Both the position numbers and the translations under genes were made by a program. A stretch of DNA of 64,000 bases from contig JBAXQM010000010.1 in NCBI GenBank assembly GCA_037131735.1, forward strand, positions 18,156 to 82,155, read 5' to 3'. The notes under the pieces are model-generated. The model had not been told where the DNA came from, made no database searches, and was given only the letters and a program-made list of their open reading frames with translations. Below are positions 44,097-52,890 of this stretch, one piece after another. Position 1 is the stretch's first letter; each line of letters starts with the position of its first letter. This DNA comes from CAIUPE01 sp037131735. Its GTDB lineage: Bacteria > Pseudomonadota > Alphaproteobacteria > Rhizobiales > Beijerinckiaceae.

Positions 44097-45161
44097 TCAC
44101 GCGGGCAAAATGATGGCGTCGCTTGTCGAGAACGCAAAAGAGACAGCAGACCCTTCTGACGGGAACTCGCGCGCAGGTGCGCCGGTCAAAGTGGCAACGA
44201 CACTCGACCCATCGGGCGCTTTCATTGTTAAATGCGTCGTCATGCCTTCATAGGCCGCATCCGCTGCGCTGCCTGCCAAATTGTTTTCGCCTTGCGCGCC
44301 AAAGCGCATCAATTCAGGGCGCACAAACAAAGTAGCTTTCGCGCCAACTGCGAGTGATTTTTTATTCAACCCTGTCAACCGCCCAACCGATGTTTCAATC
44401 TCAGCCTGATCGCCTGATACTTTCGTGATCGTTCCGGAGAACCCATTATTCTCACCAACGAATGACGCAACAAATGACGTCTGGGGATGCTCATAAACAT
44501 CGCGGCCATTGCCGATTTGTTCAATCTTACCGCGGTTCATCACGGCGATACGATCAGACATCGTCAAGGCTTCACCCTGATCATGTGTGATGTAAATAAA
44601 AGTAATGCCAACGCGACGTTGGATCGCGCGCAATTCATTGCGCATATGTTGGCGCAGTTTTAGATCGAGTGCGGAAAGCGGCTCATCGAGTAACAACACT
44701 TTTGGTTCGACGGCCAAAGCGCGTGCAATCGCGACGCGTTGCTTTTGACCGCCTGATAATTCTTCAATCTTCTTGTTGCCTTGATCGCTGAGCGCAATGA
44801 GATTCAACAATTCACCCACTTTGCGATCACGTTCCGCTTTTGGTACGCCGCGCACGCGCAGGCCATAACCGATGTTTTCGGCAACAGTCATCAAAGGAAA
44901 AAGAGCAAGGTTTTGAAAGATCAATGCGGTGGGGCGTTGGTTTGGACCAATGCCATTCATATCCTGACCGCCGATGCGGATCGTACCCTGCGTTGGCTCT
45001 TGGAAGCCAGAAATCGCGCGCAAGATCGTTGTCTTGCCGCAGCCCGATGGTCCGAGAAAGCTGAAAAACTCGCCTTGGCGAATCTGCAGCGATACATCTT
45101 TCACCGCCGTAAAAAGTCCAAATTGGACCGTGAGGTGATCAATCTCAACAGCGGCCGTCAT
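44097..45161 (-). CDS. ABC transporter ATP-binding protein, PotA type
   Basis: The 354-residue ATPase has Walker A GPSGCGKTT, signature LSGGQKQRVAIARAL, Walker B LLLDEPLSALD and the H-loop YITHDQGEA, followed by a TOBE domain in the last ~100 residues. It powers the PotB/PotC-type permeases encoded directly downstream. The solute-binding gene lies upstream across a stable hairpin. It is paralogous to the ATPase at 48181. Confidence 0.92.
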   Translation of the reverse strand: MTAAVEIDHLTVQFGLFTAVKDVSLQIRQGEFFSFLGPSGCGKTTILRAISGFQEPTQGTIRIGGQDMNGIGPNQRPTALIFQNLALFPLMTVAENIGYGLRVRGVPKAERDRKVGELLNLIALSDQGNKKIEELSGGQKQRVAIARALAVEPKVLLLDEPLSALDLKLRQHMRNELRAIQRRVGITFIYITHDQGEALTMSDRIAVMNRGKIEQIGNGRDVYEHPQTSFVASFVGENNGFSGTITKVSGDQAEIETSVGRLTGLNKKSLAVGAKATLFVRPELMRFGAQGENNLAGSAADAAYEGMTTHLTMKAPDGSSVVATLTGAPAREFPSEGSAVSFAFSTSDAIILPA

Positions 45162-45215
45162 TGTACATCCATTATGTTCGTGACACTGCGCCGATCAAAC
45201 CTACCGGCGGAAAAT

Positions 45216-45240
45216 AACCCCGGCGCGAAGCGCCGGGGTT
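45216..45240 (-). terminator. Hairpin between the solute-binding and ATPase genes (operon 1)
   Basis: Arms AACCCCGGCGC / GCGCCGGGGTT (11 bp) around GAA lie between the solute-binding gene and the ATPase gene of the minus-strand operon; TTATTTT follows on that strand. It probably protects or partly ends the upstream transcript, so that more binding protein than transporter is made. Confidence 0.75.
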
Positions 45241-45262
45241 TGTTGATTCAGACAAAGCGCAA

Positions 45263-46432
45263 TTAAGCAGCCTTGAACTTCTCAGCATATTGCGTGCGAA
45301 GCTCGGCGAACCATGAAGGCTCGAGTGGACGCTGCCAGAGACGCGACAATGCGTCGTCAGGATAGGCTTCCTGGAAGTTCTTCTTCGCTGCAGGCGAGAG
45401 AAGCTCGTCGGCGCCCTTAGCAACCGGGTTATAACCCGAGCCGTCGGCAACCTTCGCTGAGGCTTCCTTCGAGTGAACATATTTCAACCAAGCATAAGCC
45501 TGGTCGATGTTCTTCGCGCCCTTCGACATTGCCCAACCGTCGAGCCATGTGATCGCGCCTTCTTGCGGAGCCATATAGGAGACAGGCTTGCCTGCCTTCT
45601 TGAGGCCGAGCGGAGGACCATCCCAAGTCTGGCCGATGACGACACCGTTTTCGAGAAGACCCGATTTCGTGTTGTCAGCTGAATCCCAGAATTGCTTGAT
45701 CCAAGCCTTGTGCTCGATCGCGAACTTCAAGAGCTTGTCATAGATCGCCTTCATCGATGCTTCGTCCTTATAGGCGTCAAGCATACGATTTGACTTCAAC
45801 TGACCCGTTGCATCCATCCAGAGACCGATGCCGAGCAAGAGCGAGTGCGGACGACCCTGCACCTTGCCCTTATACTCGTCCTTCCAGAGCGAACCATAAG
45901 AGAGTGTCTTATATTCGATCTTTGTAAGGTCAGTACGCCATGAAATCGCTTCCGAACCCCATGTGTGCGGAACGTGATACAGCTTGCCATCCCAACGCCA
46001 GAAGCCATCGGAAATTTTCACCATCGACGGAAGAACGCTGTCGAGTGTCAGCTTCTTTTCATCGAAGGGTTGAAGAACTGCGAGGTCCTTAAATTGCGGT
46101 GCACGGTCATGCGTTGGCTGGCAAAGATCGAAGCCGTCGCCACCAGCAGCCTGGAGCTTGTTGATCTGCTCTTCGTTCTGCGAGAACGGCGTTGTCTTAA
46201 CCTTGATGCCTGTCGCTTTTTCGAATTCCGGAATCACAGGATCGGGAAGTTCGTCATCCCAGTTCAAGAGGCTCAATTCGCCTGAAGACGAGAGCGCATT
46301 GCTAACATACCACGGACCAACCGCAGCTGCAGCACCGGCTGCCACTGCACCCTTCAAAAGCACACGGCGCGTGAACGAACCTGCCGCTTCGAGAGTCGCG
46401 ACCGTCGAATTCAATTTTTTCTTATCGACCAT
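45263..46432 (-). CDS. ABC transporter solute-binding protein, PotD/PotF type (Tat-exported)
   Basis: A 389-residue periplasmic solute-binding protein. The N-terminus has a twin-arginine signal (SFTRRVLLKGAVAAGAAAAVG), about residues 18-45. The mature part begins GELSLLNWDDELPDPVIPEFEKATGIKVK, the start typical of polyamine-type binding proteins. Ligand cannot be deduced; PotD-type paralogs bind polyamines, opines and also aminoethylphosphonate. It heads the minus-strand operon and is divergent from a paralog at 46890. Confidence 0.88.
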   Translation of the reverse strand: MVDKKKLNSTVATLEAAGSFTRRVLLKGAVAAGAAAAVGPWYVSNALSSSGELSLLNWDDELPDPVIPEFEKATGIKVKTTPFSQNEEQINKLQAAGGDGFDLCQPTHDRAPQFKDLAVLQPFDEKKLTLDSVLPSMVKISDGFWRWDGKLYHVPHTWGSEAISWRTDLTKIEYKTLSYGSLWKDEYKGKVQGRPHSLLLGIGLWMDATGQLKSNRMLDAYKDEASMKAIYDKLLKFAIEHKAWIKQFWDSADNTKSGLLENGVVIGQTWDGPPLGLKKAGKPVSYMAPQEGAITWLDGWAMSKGAKNIDQAYAWLKYVHSKEASAKVADGSGYNPVAKGADELLSPAAKKNFQEAYPDDALSRLWQRPLEPSWFAELRTQYAEKFKAA

Positions 46433-46889
46433 AAAGGATACCCCTCTGTTATTTTATCAGGTCCGCCCATCGGCACCTGACGCGGTTGCTGGAACGGTCA
46501 AAGTTTCAGCCCCCGCATTCCCCCACATGACATCATGCGGAAAATTTCGGTCCAGTCCATCCATAAACTGTGGTCCACGGCCTTTTTTCATGAATGCGGG
46601 ACCCAGTCCACCAAAATGGTATAAAAATCGAAGCAAACGGATCAAAATCATAGCGTCGGAAATTTAATTTTATTTATATTTATCATATACTTAATAAGTA
46701 TATTCTGATCGATAAGAGTTCTTAGCCTTTTCTGCAGCGATCGGCAGTCATCCAACCGTCATATTATGCCTCTTTTATCTCGATTCTGATCGCAATGATC
46801 CCTGCGTCAGAACGATTTGGCGACCCTGCGCCGATAATCCAAAGGCTCAGAGGCCCATCCTACCCTCGAACCCCTTCAAGGAGTTTTTT
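46433..46889. promoter_or_regulatory. 457-bp divergent control region of two ABC operons
   Basis: No gene is visible. A strongly AT-rich core (46660-46705) contains a perfect 19-bp palindrome with arms ATATACTTA / TAAGTATAT around one A (46685-46703). ATTCTGATCG occurs at 46702-46711 and again at 46783-46792. Candidate -10-like AT stretches face both ways. The region must hold promoters for both solute-binding genes, and the central palindrome is a good candidate operator for a dimeric regulator controlling both operons. Confidence 0.6.
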
Positions 46890-48029
46890 ATGACTAAACC
46901 GATCAATCTGATCGACCGCCGGTCCGTTCTTAAAGGCGGTGCGGCTTTAGGTCTTGGTGCTGTGGTTGCACCTGCAATCATCTCGAAGTCTGCCCTCGCC
47001 TCATCGGGCGAAGTGAACTTCATGGGCTGGGCTGGCTATGACGACCTCAAGGCAAAAGTATTTCCAGCTTTCGAAAAAGCCACCGGTGTTAAGGTGAACT
47101 TCACGGAATATCCGAGCCAGGACGACATGTTTGCGCAGGCTAAATTAGCCATGCAAACGGGCGCTATCGACGTTTCGGAACCGACCGTAGACCGCGTTGC
47201 GGGTTGGGCTTCAAATGGGCTCGTAAAAGGTTGGGATACAAAAAAGATCAGCCTCGATTCCTATCTGCCAGGCCTTGCCGATGGCGCGGCTGGCGAAGCG
47301 GCCACGATCGGCGGCGAGCGCATGATCGTTCCGTCAGTTTGGGGAACAGAAGCAATCACCTACAACACGAAGGACGTGCAGCCTGCAGGCGGTATCCCGT
47401 CCTTAGGCGATCTCTTCGATCCTAAGTTCAAGGGCAAGGTCTGCTTGCGCGCGCACTCATCGCTCGCTGCAATGGGCCGCTATCTTGACTCGGTTGGCAA
47501 ATTGCCGATGCCTTGGCTCGAAAGCTACAAGAACGAAGCCAATATGAAGAAATTGTGGGACATCGCTTTCGCTGAAGCGGTGAAGAACAAAGCCAATGTT
47601 GCGCAATTCTGGTCGGGCGAAAATGATGCACAGGCCGGCTTCCGCACCAATGGTGCTGTGATCGGTCTCACGTGGGATTCAACAGGCTTCAACCTCCGCA
47701 AAGAAGGTTATAAGTATATTGCTCCTAAGGAAGGTGCGTTCGCTTGGAATCAGGGCTTTGTGCTCTTGAAGAATGCAAAGAATAGCGAACAAGCGCATGA
47801 ATTTGCAAAATGGGTTGCGTCAGCTGAAGGCGCGGCTGCTTGGGCAACCGCCTTCTCGGCTAATCCAGTTGGCAAAGGCAGCGTTGATAAGCTCGACAAG
47901 GACGTCGCTGACTTCTATACCGCATCCTTCCCTGGCGATGCGCTAAAGAAACTCTGGTGGTGGCCGACCCAAGAAGCATGGTTCGTCAAGCTTCGTGGCG
48001 AATATGCCGACAAGTGGAAAGCCGCATAG
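46890..48029 (+). CDS. ABC transporter solute-binding protein, PotD/PotF type (Tat-exported)
   Basis: A 379-residue periplasmic binding protein with a twin-arginine signal (DRRSVLKGGAALGLGAVVAPA) and a mature start GEVNFMGWAGYDDLKAKVFPAFEKATGVKVN. AAGGAG precedes the ATG. It belongs to the same family as the product of 45263-46432 but differs clearly in sequence, so the two transporters may take different ligands. It heads the plus-strand operon, separated from its ATPase gene by a terminator-like hairpin. Confidence 0.88.
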   Translation: MTKPINLIDRRSVLKGGAALGLGAVVAPAIISKSALASSGEVNFMGWAGYDDLKAKVFPAFEKATGVKVNFTEYPSQDDMFAQAKLAMQTGAIDVSEPTVDRVAGWASNGLVKGWDTKKISLDSYLPGLADGAAGEAATIGGERMIVPSVWGTEAITYNTKDVQPAGGIPSLGDLFDPKFKGKVCLRAHSSLAAMGRYLDSVGKLPMPWLESYKNEANMKKLWDIAFAEAVKNKANVAQFWSGENDAQAGFRTNGAVIGLTWDSTGFNLRKEGYKYIAPKEGAFAWNQGFVLLKNAKNSEQAHEFAKWVASAEGAAAWATAFSANPVGKGSVDKLDKDVADFYTASFPGDALKKLWWWPTQEAWFVKLRGEYADKWKAA

Positions 48030-48041
48030 TCTAGCTAAATT

Positions 48042-48077
48042 AGGCCGCCGGGTGATTGCATTCGGCGGCCTTTTTTT
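48042..48077 (+). terminator. Hairpin between the solute-binding and ATPase genes (operon 2)
   Basis: AGGCCGCCG / CGGCGGCCT arms around a 12-base loop with seven Ts after it: a canonical intrinsic terminator placed inside the operon, mirroring the hairpin of the divergent operon. Read-through or a second promoter must serve the ATPase and permease genes. Confidence 0.88.
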
Positions 48078-48180
48078 GTCTATAGTTGCGCGACGATGAT
48101 TGCTTCATGATCATGTCGAATTGATTGTTGCGGGAATATACCCTGTTCAATCTTTATGGTTTTAAAAAAGGAAGATCAGA

Positions 48181-49275
48181 ATGAGCGCGACGGTTGAACT
48201 TGACCGTGTGTCTGCCGATTTCGGATCATTTCGTGCCGTTGATAAAGTATCTGTCACGATCGGTGCGGGTGAATTTTTTTCGTTTCTTGGTCCATCGGGT
48301 TGCGGCAAGACAACTATTCTTCGAATGGTGTCAGGCTTTATCGCGCCGAGCGAAGGTCATATCCGCATTGGCGGCGAAGACATGGATGGTATTCGGCCGA
48401 ATAAGCGCCCCACTGTTCTCATCTTCCAAAATCTTGCTCTTTTTCCGTTAATGCCCGTTTGGGAGAACGTCTCGTTCAGTCTCGAAATGCGTGGCGTCGA
48501 CAAGGCCGCCCGTCGTGCGCGTGCGGAAGAACTCTTGAAGATTGTTGATCTGCCTGGCGCGGGTGACAAAATGATCAGCCAATTATCAGGCGGTCAAAAG
48601 CAGCGTGTGGCTATCGCGCGCGCGCTCGCTGTCGAGCCAAAAGTCATGTTGCTTGATGAGCCTCTCTCAGCCCTTGATCTCAAATTGCGTCAACATATGC
48701 GGGCTGAATTGCGTGCGATTCAAAAACGTACCAATGTGACCTTTATCTATATCACGCATGACCAAGGTGAAGCGTTAGCGATGTCGGATAGAGTGGCGGT
48801 CATGTCACAAGGTCGTTTGCAACAGGTCGCGAAACCTGAAGATATCTATAATAACCCGAGTAATGGGTTTGTTGCATCCTTTGTCGGTGAGAATAATGTG
48901 TTTGACGGGTGTATCCTCGCCTCGCAAACAACGACCGCTCGGTTTGAGACAGACATCGGAATCTTTGAAGCTGCCCTTCATGCGCCACCCTCGTCTGACG
49001 CGAAACTACGTCTCTATGTTCGCCCGGAACACGCACGCCTCGTTTCTACAGCGCCTGAAGCAGGCAATGCTATTGCCGTAACCATCAGCGATATCTCGTT
49101 TGAAGGCAATTTCATCAATATCCATGCGACAACAGATCAAGGTCGCGTTTTAACTGTTGAAACGCGCAATGATGGTTCGAGCGATATTCCTGAGACGGGA
49201 TCACGTCGATATTTCACTTTTGATGCGCAGCGCGCGCGAATTCTTGCCGATGAAACACAGGCGGCACACTCATGA
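48181..49275 (+). CDS. ABC transporter ATP-binding protein, PotA type
   Basis: A 364-residue ATPase with GPSGCGKTT, LSGGQKQRVAIARAL, LLDEPLSALDLKLRQHM and YITHDQGEALAMSD, then a C-terminal TOBE region. AAGGAAG lies before the ATG. Its stop overlaps the start of the permease gene by four bases. The nucleotide-binding half is very similar to that of the ATPase at 44097; the TOBE halves are diverged. Confidence 0.92.
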   Translation: MSATVELDRVSADFGSFRAVDKVSVTIGAGEFFSFLGPSGCGKTTILRMVSGFIAPSEGHIRIGGEDMDGIRPNKRPTVLIFQNLALFPLMPVWENVSFSLEMRGVDKAARRARAEELLKIVDLPGAGDKMISQLSGGQKQRVAIARALAVEPKVMLLDEPLSALDLKLRQHMRAELRAIQKRTNVTFIYITHDQGEALAMSDRVAVMSQGRLQQVAKPEDIYNNPSNGFVASFVGENNVFDGCILASQTTTARFETDIGIFEAALHAPPSSDAKLRLYVRPEHARLVSTAPEAGNAIAVTISDISFEGNFINIHATTDQGRVLTVETRNDGSSDIPETGSRRYFTFDAQRARILADETQAAHS

Positions 49276-50156
49276 AAGAATTGCTGAGACGGTACGGGCT
49301 AACCCTAACAATATCTTTTATTGTGATTGTCGCCTTCTGGCTGCTCGTCCTCGTCATTCTGCCTTATGTTTATTTGTTCGAAGCGTCGTTTAGACTCTAT
49401 TTGCCCATCGACCAAGTTAATGGGCCGAATGATGTTTATACACTTAGCAATTATAGTACTTTTTTTGTGACACCGATTCATCGTTGGGTGTTTTTACTCA
49501 CGATTGTTTATTCTAGTGCGGTGGCAGCAATTTCCTTTGTGGTAGCCTATCCGCTTGCTTACTATCTCTCCAAGGTGGCAACAAACAAAATTGTTCCGAC
49601 CTTGTTTCTCATCATTATGATTCCACTTTGGGTCAGTGAAATATTGCGCTCCTTCGCGTGGTTCATCATTCTATCACTCAAAGGGCCCTTGAATTTTGCG
49701 CTTGTTGGATTAGGCATTATTGAAGAGCCTATCCGCTGGATATCAGGCTTCCAGAGTGTGATCATTGGTTTGGTCTATACCTATGTGCTCTTCATGCTCT
49801 TCCCGCTTTATAATGCCATTCAATCCCTCGATACGAACCAGATTGAGGCGGCGGGCGATCTTGGGGCGCCGTGGTGGAAAATCCATTGGCGCGTAATTTT
49901 ACCCCATGCGAAGCCGGGTATTGCGTCAGGCTCGGTCATGGTTTTCATGTTATCTGCTGGTTCAATTCTCGTTCCGTCTTTGCTTGGATCGACAAACTCT
50001 CGATGGTTCACAGAAATTATTCAGCAATGGATGTTTGAATCACAGGATTGGAATACGGGATCCGCTTATGCTTTTCTTCTCTTGTTGTTGTGCACCGGAT
50101 TTGTGTCGCTTGTCATGCGGCTCTTCCGCGTGAGCCTTTCTGACATTGCCCGTTAG
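49272..50156 (+). CDS. ABC transporter permease, PotB type
   Basis: A 294-residue membrane protein with six main helices and the EAA loop IEAAGDLGAPWWKIHWRVILPHAKPGI. ATGA overlap with the ATPase gene shows translational coupling. Compared with its paralog at 43069 it lacks the extra N-terminal helix. It pairs with the next gene product to form the channel of transporter 2. Confidence 0.9.
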   Translation: MKELLRRYGLTLTISFIVIVAFWLLVLVILPYVYLFEASFRLYLPIDQVNGPNDVYTLSNYSTFFVTPIHRWVFLLTIVYSSAVAAISFVVAYPLAYYLSKVATNKIVPTLFLIIMIPLWVSEILRSFAWFIILSLKGPLNFALVGLGIIEEPIRWISGFQSVIIGLVYTYVLFMLFPLYNAIQSLDTNQIEAAGDLGAPWWKIHWRVILPHAKPGIASGSVMVFMLSAGSILVPSLLGSTNSRWFTEIIQQWMFESQDWNTGSAYAFLLLLLCTGFVSLVMRLFRVSLSDIAR

Positions 50157-50166
50157 GACAAGAGCC

Positions 50167-50991
50167 ATGATTTCAAAAACATCACGGATCATCCTGAACG
50201 TTTACGTGGCCGCATTCCTCATCTATTTGCTTGCGCCCTTGATCATTATGGGGGGAGCGGCTTTCAATGATTCTCGTTTTCCTTCCGTTTATCCATGGGT
50301 CGGCTGGACTGATCGTTGGTTCCTCGATCTGTTCCGCGATACCCGCATGTGGAATGCGTTCAAGAATACAATTCTAGTTGCCCTCGCTGTTGTAGCTATT
50401 TCAGTTCCCATCGGCACTGCCGCTGCAATCTTGGTGAATTCGCTTCAAGGTCGGGTGCGCACGGTTCTTTATGGCATGATGGTCGCGCCCATTCTGACGC
50501 CGGGTGCCGTGATAGGTATTTCGACCTTATTGTTCTGGCATCATTTCTCTGTACCGTCAGGTTTGCATCTCTCCACTTTGGGGCAGTGTTCCTATATTTC
50601 TGCTTTCGTGATGTTGTTGGTTTTGGCGCGGCTACAAAGCTTTGACCGCGGCCTCGAAGAAGCAGCACTCGATCTCGGGGCGAGTTATAGCCAAGTGTTG
50701 CGGCGCATTCTTCTCCCTCATCTTTATCCGGCAATCGGCGCAGGCGCAGCGATCGCATTCTTTCAATCGATCGAGAATTTCAATACCACACTGTTCACGC
50801 GCGGGCCGTATGACACACTAACGGTCTATGTGTTTTCGCGTGTGCGGTCGGGTATCACACCAACAATCAATGCTTTGGCTTTGATCATGATTGCGGTAAC
50901 GCTCTTGGCCGCCATTAGCTATGAGATCTATCGGCGTCGACGCGAAAAAGTGCTTTTGGCGCACGGCAATGGTGACCCCGATTCTGACTAA
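50167..50991 (+). CDS. ABC transporter permease, PotC type
   Basis: A 274-residue membrane protein with EAA loop EEAALDLGASYSQVLRRILLPHLYPAI. The frame begins at an internal TTG at 50146, but ATG 50167 (MISKTSRIILN) with AGGACAAGAG upstream and 10 bp after the previous stop is more natural. Last gene of operon 2. No clear terminator follows; a GCGGCGCCGC palindrome lies near 51033. Confidence 0.9.
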   Translation: MISKTSRIILNVYVAAFLIYLLAPLIIMGGAAFNDSRFPSVYPWVGWTDRWFLDLFRDTRMWNAFKNTILVALAVVAISVPIGTAAAILVNSLQGRVRTVLYGMMVAPILTPGAVIGISTLLFWHHFSVPSGLHLSTLGQCSYISAFVMLLVLARLQSFDRGLEEAALDLGASYSQVLRRILLPHLYPAIGAGAAIAFFQSIENFNTTLFTRGPYDTLTVYVFSRVRSGITPTINALALIMIAVTLLAAISYEIYRRRREKVLLAHGNGDPDSD

Positions 50992-51050
50992 GTTTCTGAA
51001 TATCTGAGAGTCTGAATTCATTATCGTCTCGCGGCGCCGCTCCTGAGGGC

Positions 51051-52112
51051 TCACGGACAGGGATTACAGAAGCAATGATGGATCGCATTGATCCGGATTT
51101 CCAGCTCTTCCGTCATCGGCTTGCTAATCGATTCAATATTGATCTTGAGCTGGTCCATGGTCGTGGCCCCAATGAGCGTAGAACCCAAAAACGGGCGCGA
51201 ATTGACGAAAGATAGAGCTAATTCCTCTGGTTTCCAGCCAATTTCACGCGCTAAATCGACATAAGCGCGGATAGCCGGCTCGGCATTCGGCGTCTCGTAA
51301 CGCTGGCCCCGGTTAAATAAAGTCGAGCGCGCGCCCGCCGGACGGGCGCCGTTGACGTATTTTCCGGTTAAATAGCCCTGGGCGAGCGGCGAAAAGGCCA
51401 AAAGACCAACCTGTTCCCGCATGGAAATCTCGGCTAGTCCCGTTTCATAGGTGCGATTGAGGAGATTATAGGCGTTTTGAACCGTTTCGACGCGGGGTAG
51501 CCCGTGTTTCTCGGCAAGATGGAGAAAACTCATCGTGCCCCAAGAGCTTTCATTCGAAAGCCCAATGAAACGAATTTTCCCTTGTTTCACAAAGAGTTGA
51601 AGCGTTTCAAGCGCTTCGAGCATCGAGTTTTCCGACCCCTCATAGGCCTTTGCCCTGAACATGGTCGGGTTTGAGCCCCAAGGCATTGGCCGATCAGGCC
51701 AATGGATCTGGTAGAGATCGATGAAATCGGTCTGGAGGCGCCGCAAACTGCCTTCGAGCGCCTCGATCATCTGGGCTTTTGTGACTTCGGGGGACGATCC
51801 GTCTTTGCGTAGCCAGGTCATGCCGCCGCGATCGCGTCCCGCAACCTTCGACGCCAAAATCACTTTGTTGCGGTTGCCCCGCGCTTTGAACCAGTTCCCG
51901 ATATAAGTCTCGGTAAGGCCCTGCGTTTCGGCCTTGGGCGGAATGGCATAAAGCTCGGCGGTATCGAAGAAATTCACGCCTTGATCCAGCGCATAATCCA
52001 TCTGCGCGAAGGCATCGGCTTCTGTATTCTGCTCGCCATAAGTCATCGTGCCGAGGCAAATTGTAGACACAGACAGGCCGGTGCGGCCGAGCGGGCGATA
52101 TGTCATGGACAT
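51051..52112 (-). CDS. Aldo/keto reductase (Tas-like)
   Basis: A 353-residue NADPH-dependent aldo/keto reductase. The catalytic Asp and Tyr are in FFDTAELYAIPP, the Lys in VILASKV and the His in IYQIHWPDR. The long insert after the Tyr and RGGMTWLRKDG are typical of the Tas/YghZ branch. Physiological substrate unknown; these enzymes usually detoxify reactive aldehydes. Two ATGs (MSMTYRPLG) lie at the start, the second two codons in. Confidence 0.88.
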   Translation of the reverse strand: MSMTYRPLGRTGLSVSTICLGTMTYGEQNTEADAFAQMDYALDQGVNFFDTAELYAIPPKAETQGLTETYIGNWFKARGNRNKVILASKVAGRDRGGMTWLRKDGSSPEVTKAQMIEALEGSLRRLQTDFIDLYQIHWPDRPMPWGSNPTMFRAKAYEGSENSMLEALETLQLFVKQGKIRFIGLSNESSWGTMSFLHLAEKHGLPRVETVQNAYNLLNRTYETGLAEISMREQVGLLAFSPLAQGYLTGKYVNGARPAGARSTLFNRGQRYETPNAEPAIRAYVDLAREIGWKPEELALSFVNSRPFLGSTLIGATTMDQLKINIESISKPMTEELEIRINAIHHCFCNPCP

Positions 52113-52185
52113 GAAGAGGAACTCCTGAAGCCTATAGCGATCTGATACGCTGTTTTGAGATCTGTGACAGGGTCATGACCAGATA

Positions 52186-52872
52186 CTAGCGCAGCGATGC
52201 TACAAATTCGTCGAGTGGGGGCAGAATTTGACGGGCAAGCTCTTCAACGCCTGTCGCATTGGGATGAAGACCATCGCTCAATAGAAGCTCTCCGCGCCCT
52301 GCAACACCCGCAAGCATGAAGGGATAAAGCGGCGCAGAATAGGTCTTTGCCAAATCCGGATAGAGTGAATCAAAGGCCTGCGTATAGGCTGGGCCGTAAT
52401 TTGCGGGCGCGCGCATACCGAGCAAAAAGACCGGAATGCCTCGCACTTTTAAGCGATCAAGTATGGCGGTCAAATTCGCGCGTGGGATTGCGGGATCAAG
52501 ACCACGCAACATGTCATTCGCCCCGAGCGCAAGGATCACGCCCGCAACGCCCTCGGGAATGCTCCAATCAAGCCGAGCGAGCCCGTCTGCCGTCGTATCA
52601 CCCGATACACCGGCATTTGTGATCGTCACATTGCGGCCTTTATCCTTGAGAAGTTTTTCAAGAACAGCGGGCAAAGCCTTGTCCTGCGGCAACAGATAAC
52701 CGGCCGTGAGACTGTCGCCAAATGCAACAAGCTGAAGCGGGCGTGAGTCGGCACGCGCAAATGAGGCAAAACTGAGCACGCCCAAAAGAGCCGCGACGAT
52801 CAGTCCCGCACGAAGAGGCATAGCTAAAGAGGTGAAGGCACCATAGATGACAGATGATTGTGTAAATGACAT
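52186..52872 (-). CDS. tesA: GDSL-type arylesterase / lysophospholipase, TesA family
   Basis: The 228-residue SGNH hydrolase has block I VAFGDSLTAGYLLP with the nucleophilic Ser, block III GANDMLRG and block V DGLHPN with the catalytic His. A signal peptide (LRAGLIVAALLGVLSFASFARA) places it in the periplasm. It hydrolyses thioesters, lysophospholipids and aryl esters. The frame is open to 52932 but overlaps the divergent ATPase gene; ATG 52872 is used. Divergent tesA next to ybbA-ybbP is the same arrangement as in E. coli, which strengthens all three calls. Confidence 0.88.
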   Translation of the reverse strand: MSFTQSSVIYGAFTSLAMPLRAGLIVAALLGVLSFASFARADSRPLQLVAFGDSLTAGYLLPQDKALPAVLEKLLKDKGRNVTITNAGVSGDTTADGLARLDWSIPEGVAGVILALGANDMLRGLDPAIPRANLTAILDRLKVRGIPVFLLGMRAPANYGPAYTQAFDSLYPDLAKTYSAPLYPFMLAGVAGRGELLLSDGLHPNATGVEELARQILPPLDEFVASLR

Positions 52873-52890
52873 GGCGGCAGGATCGACAGA

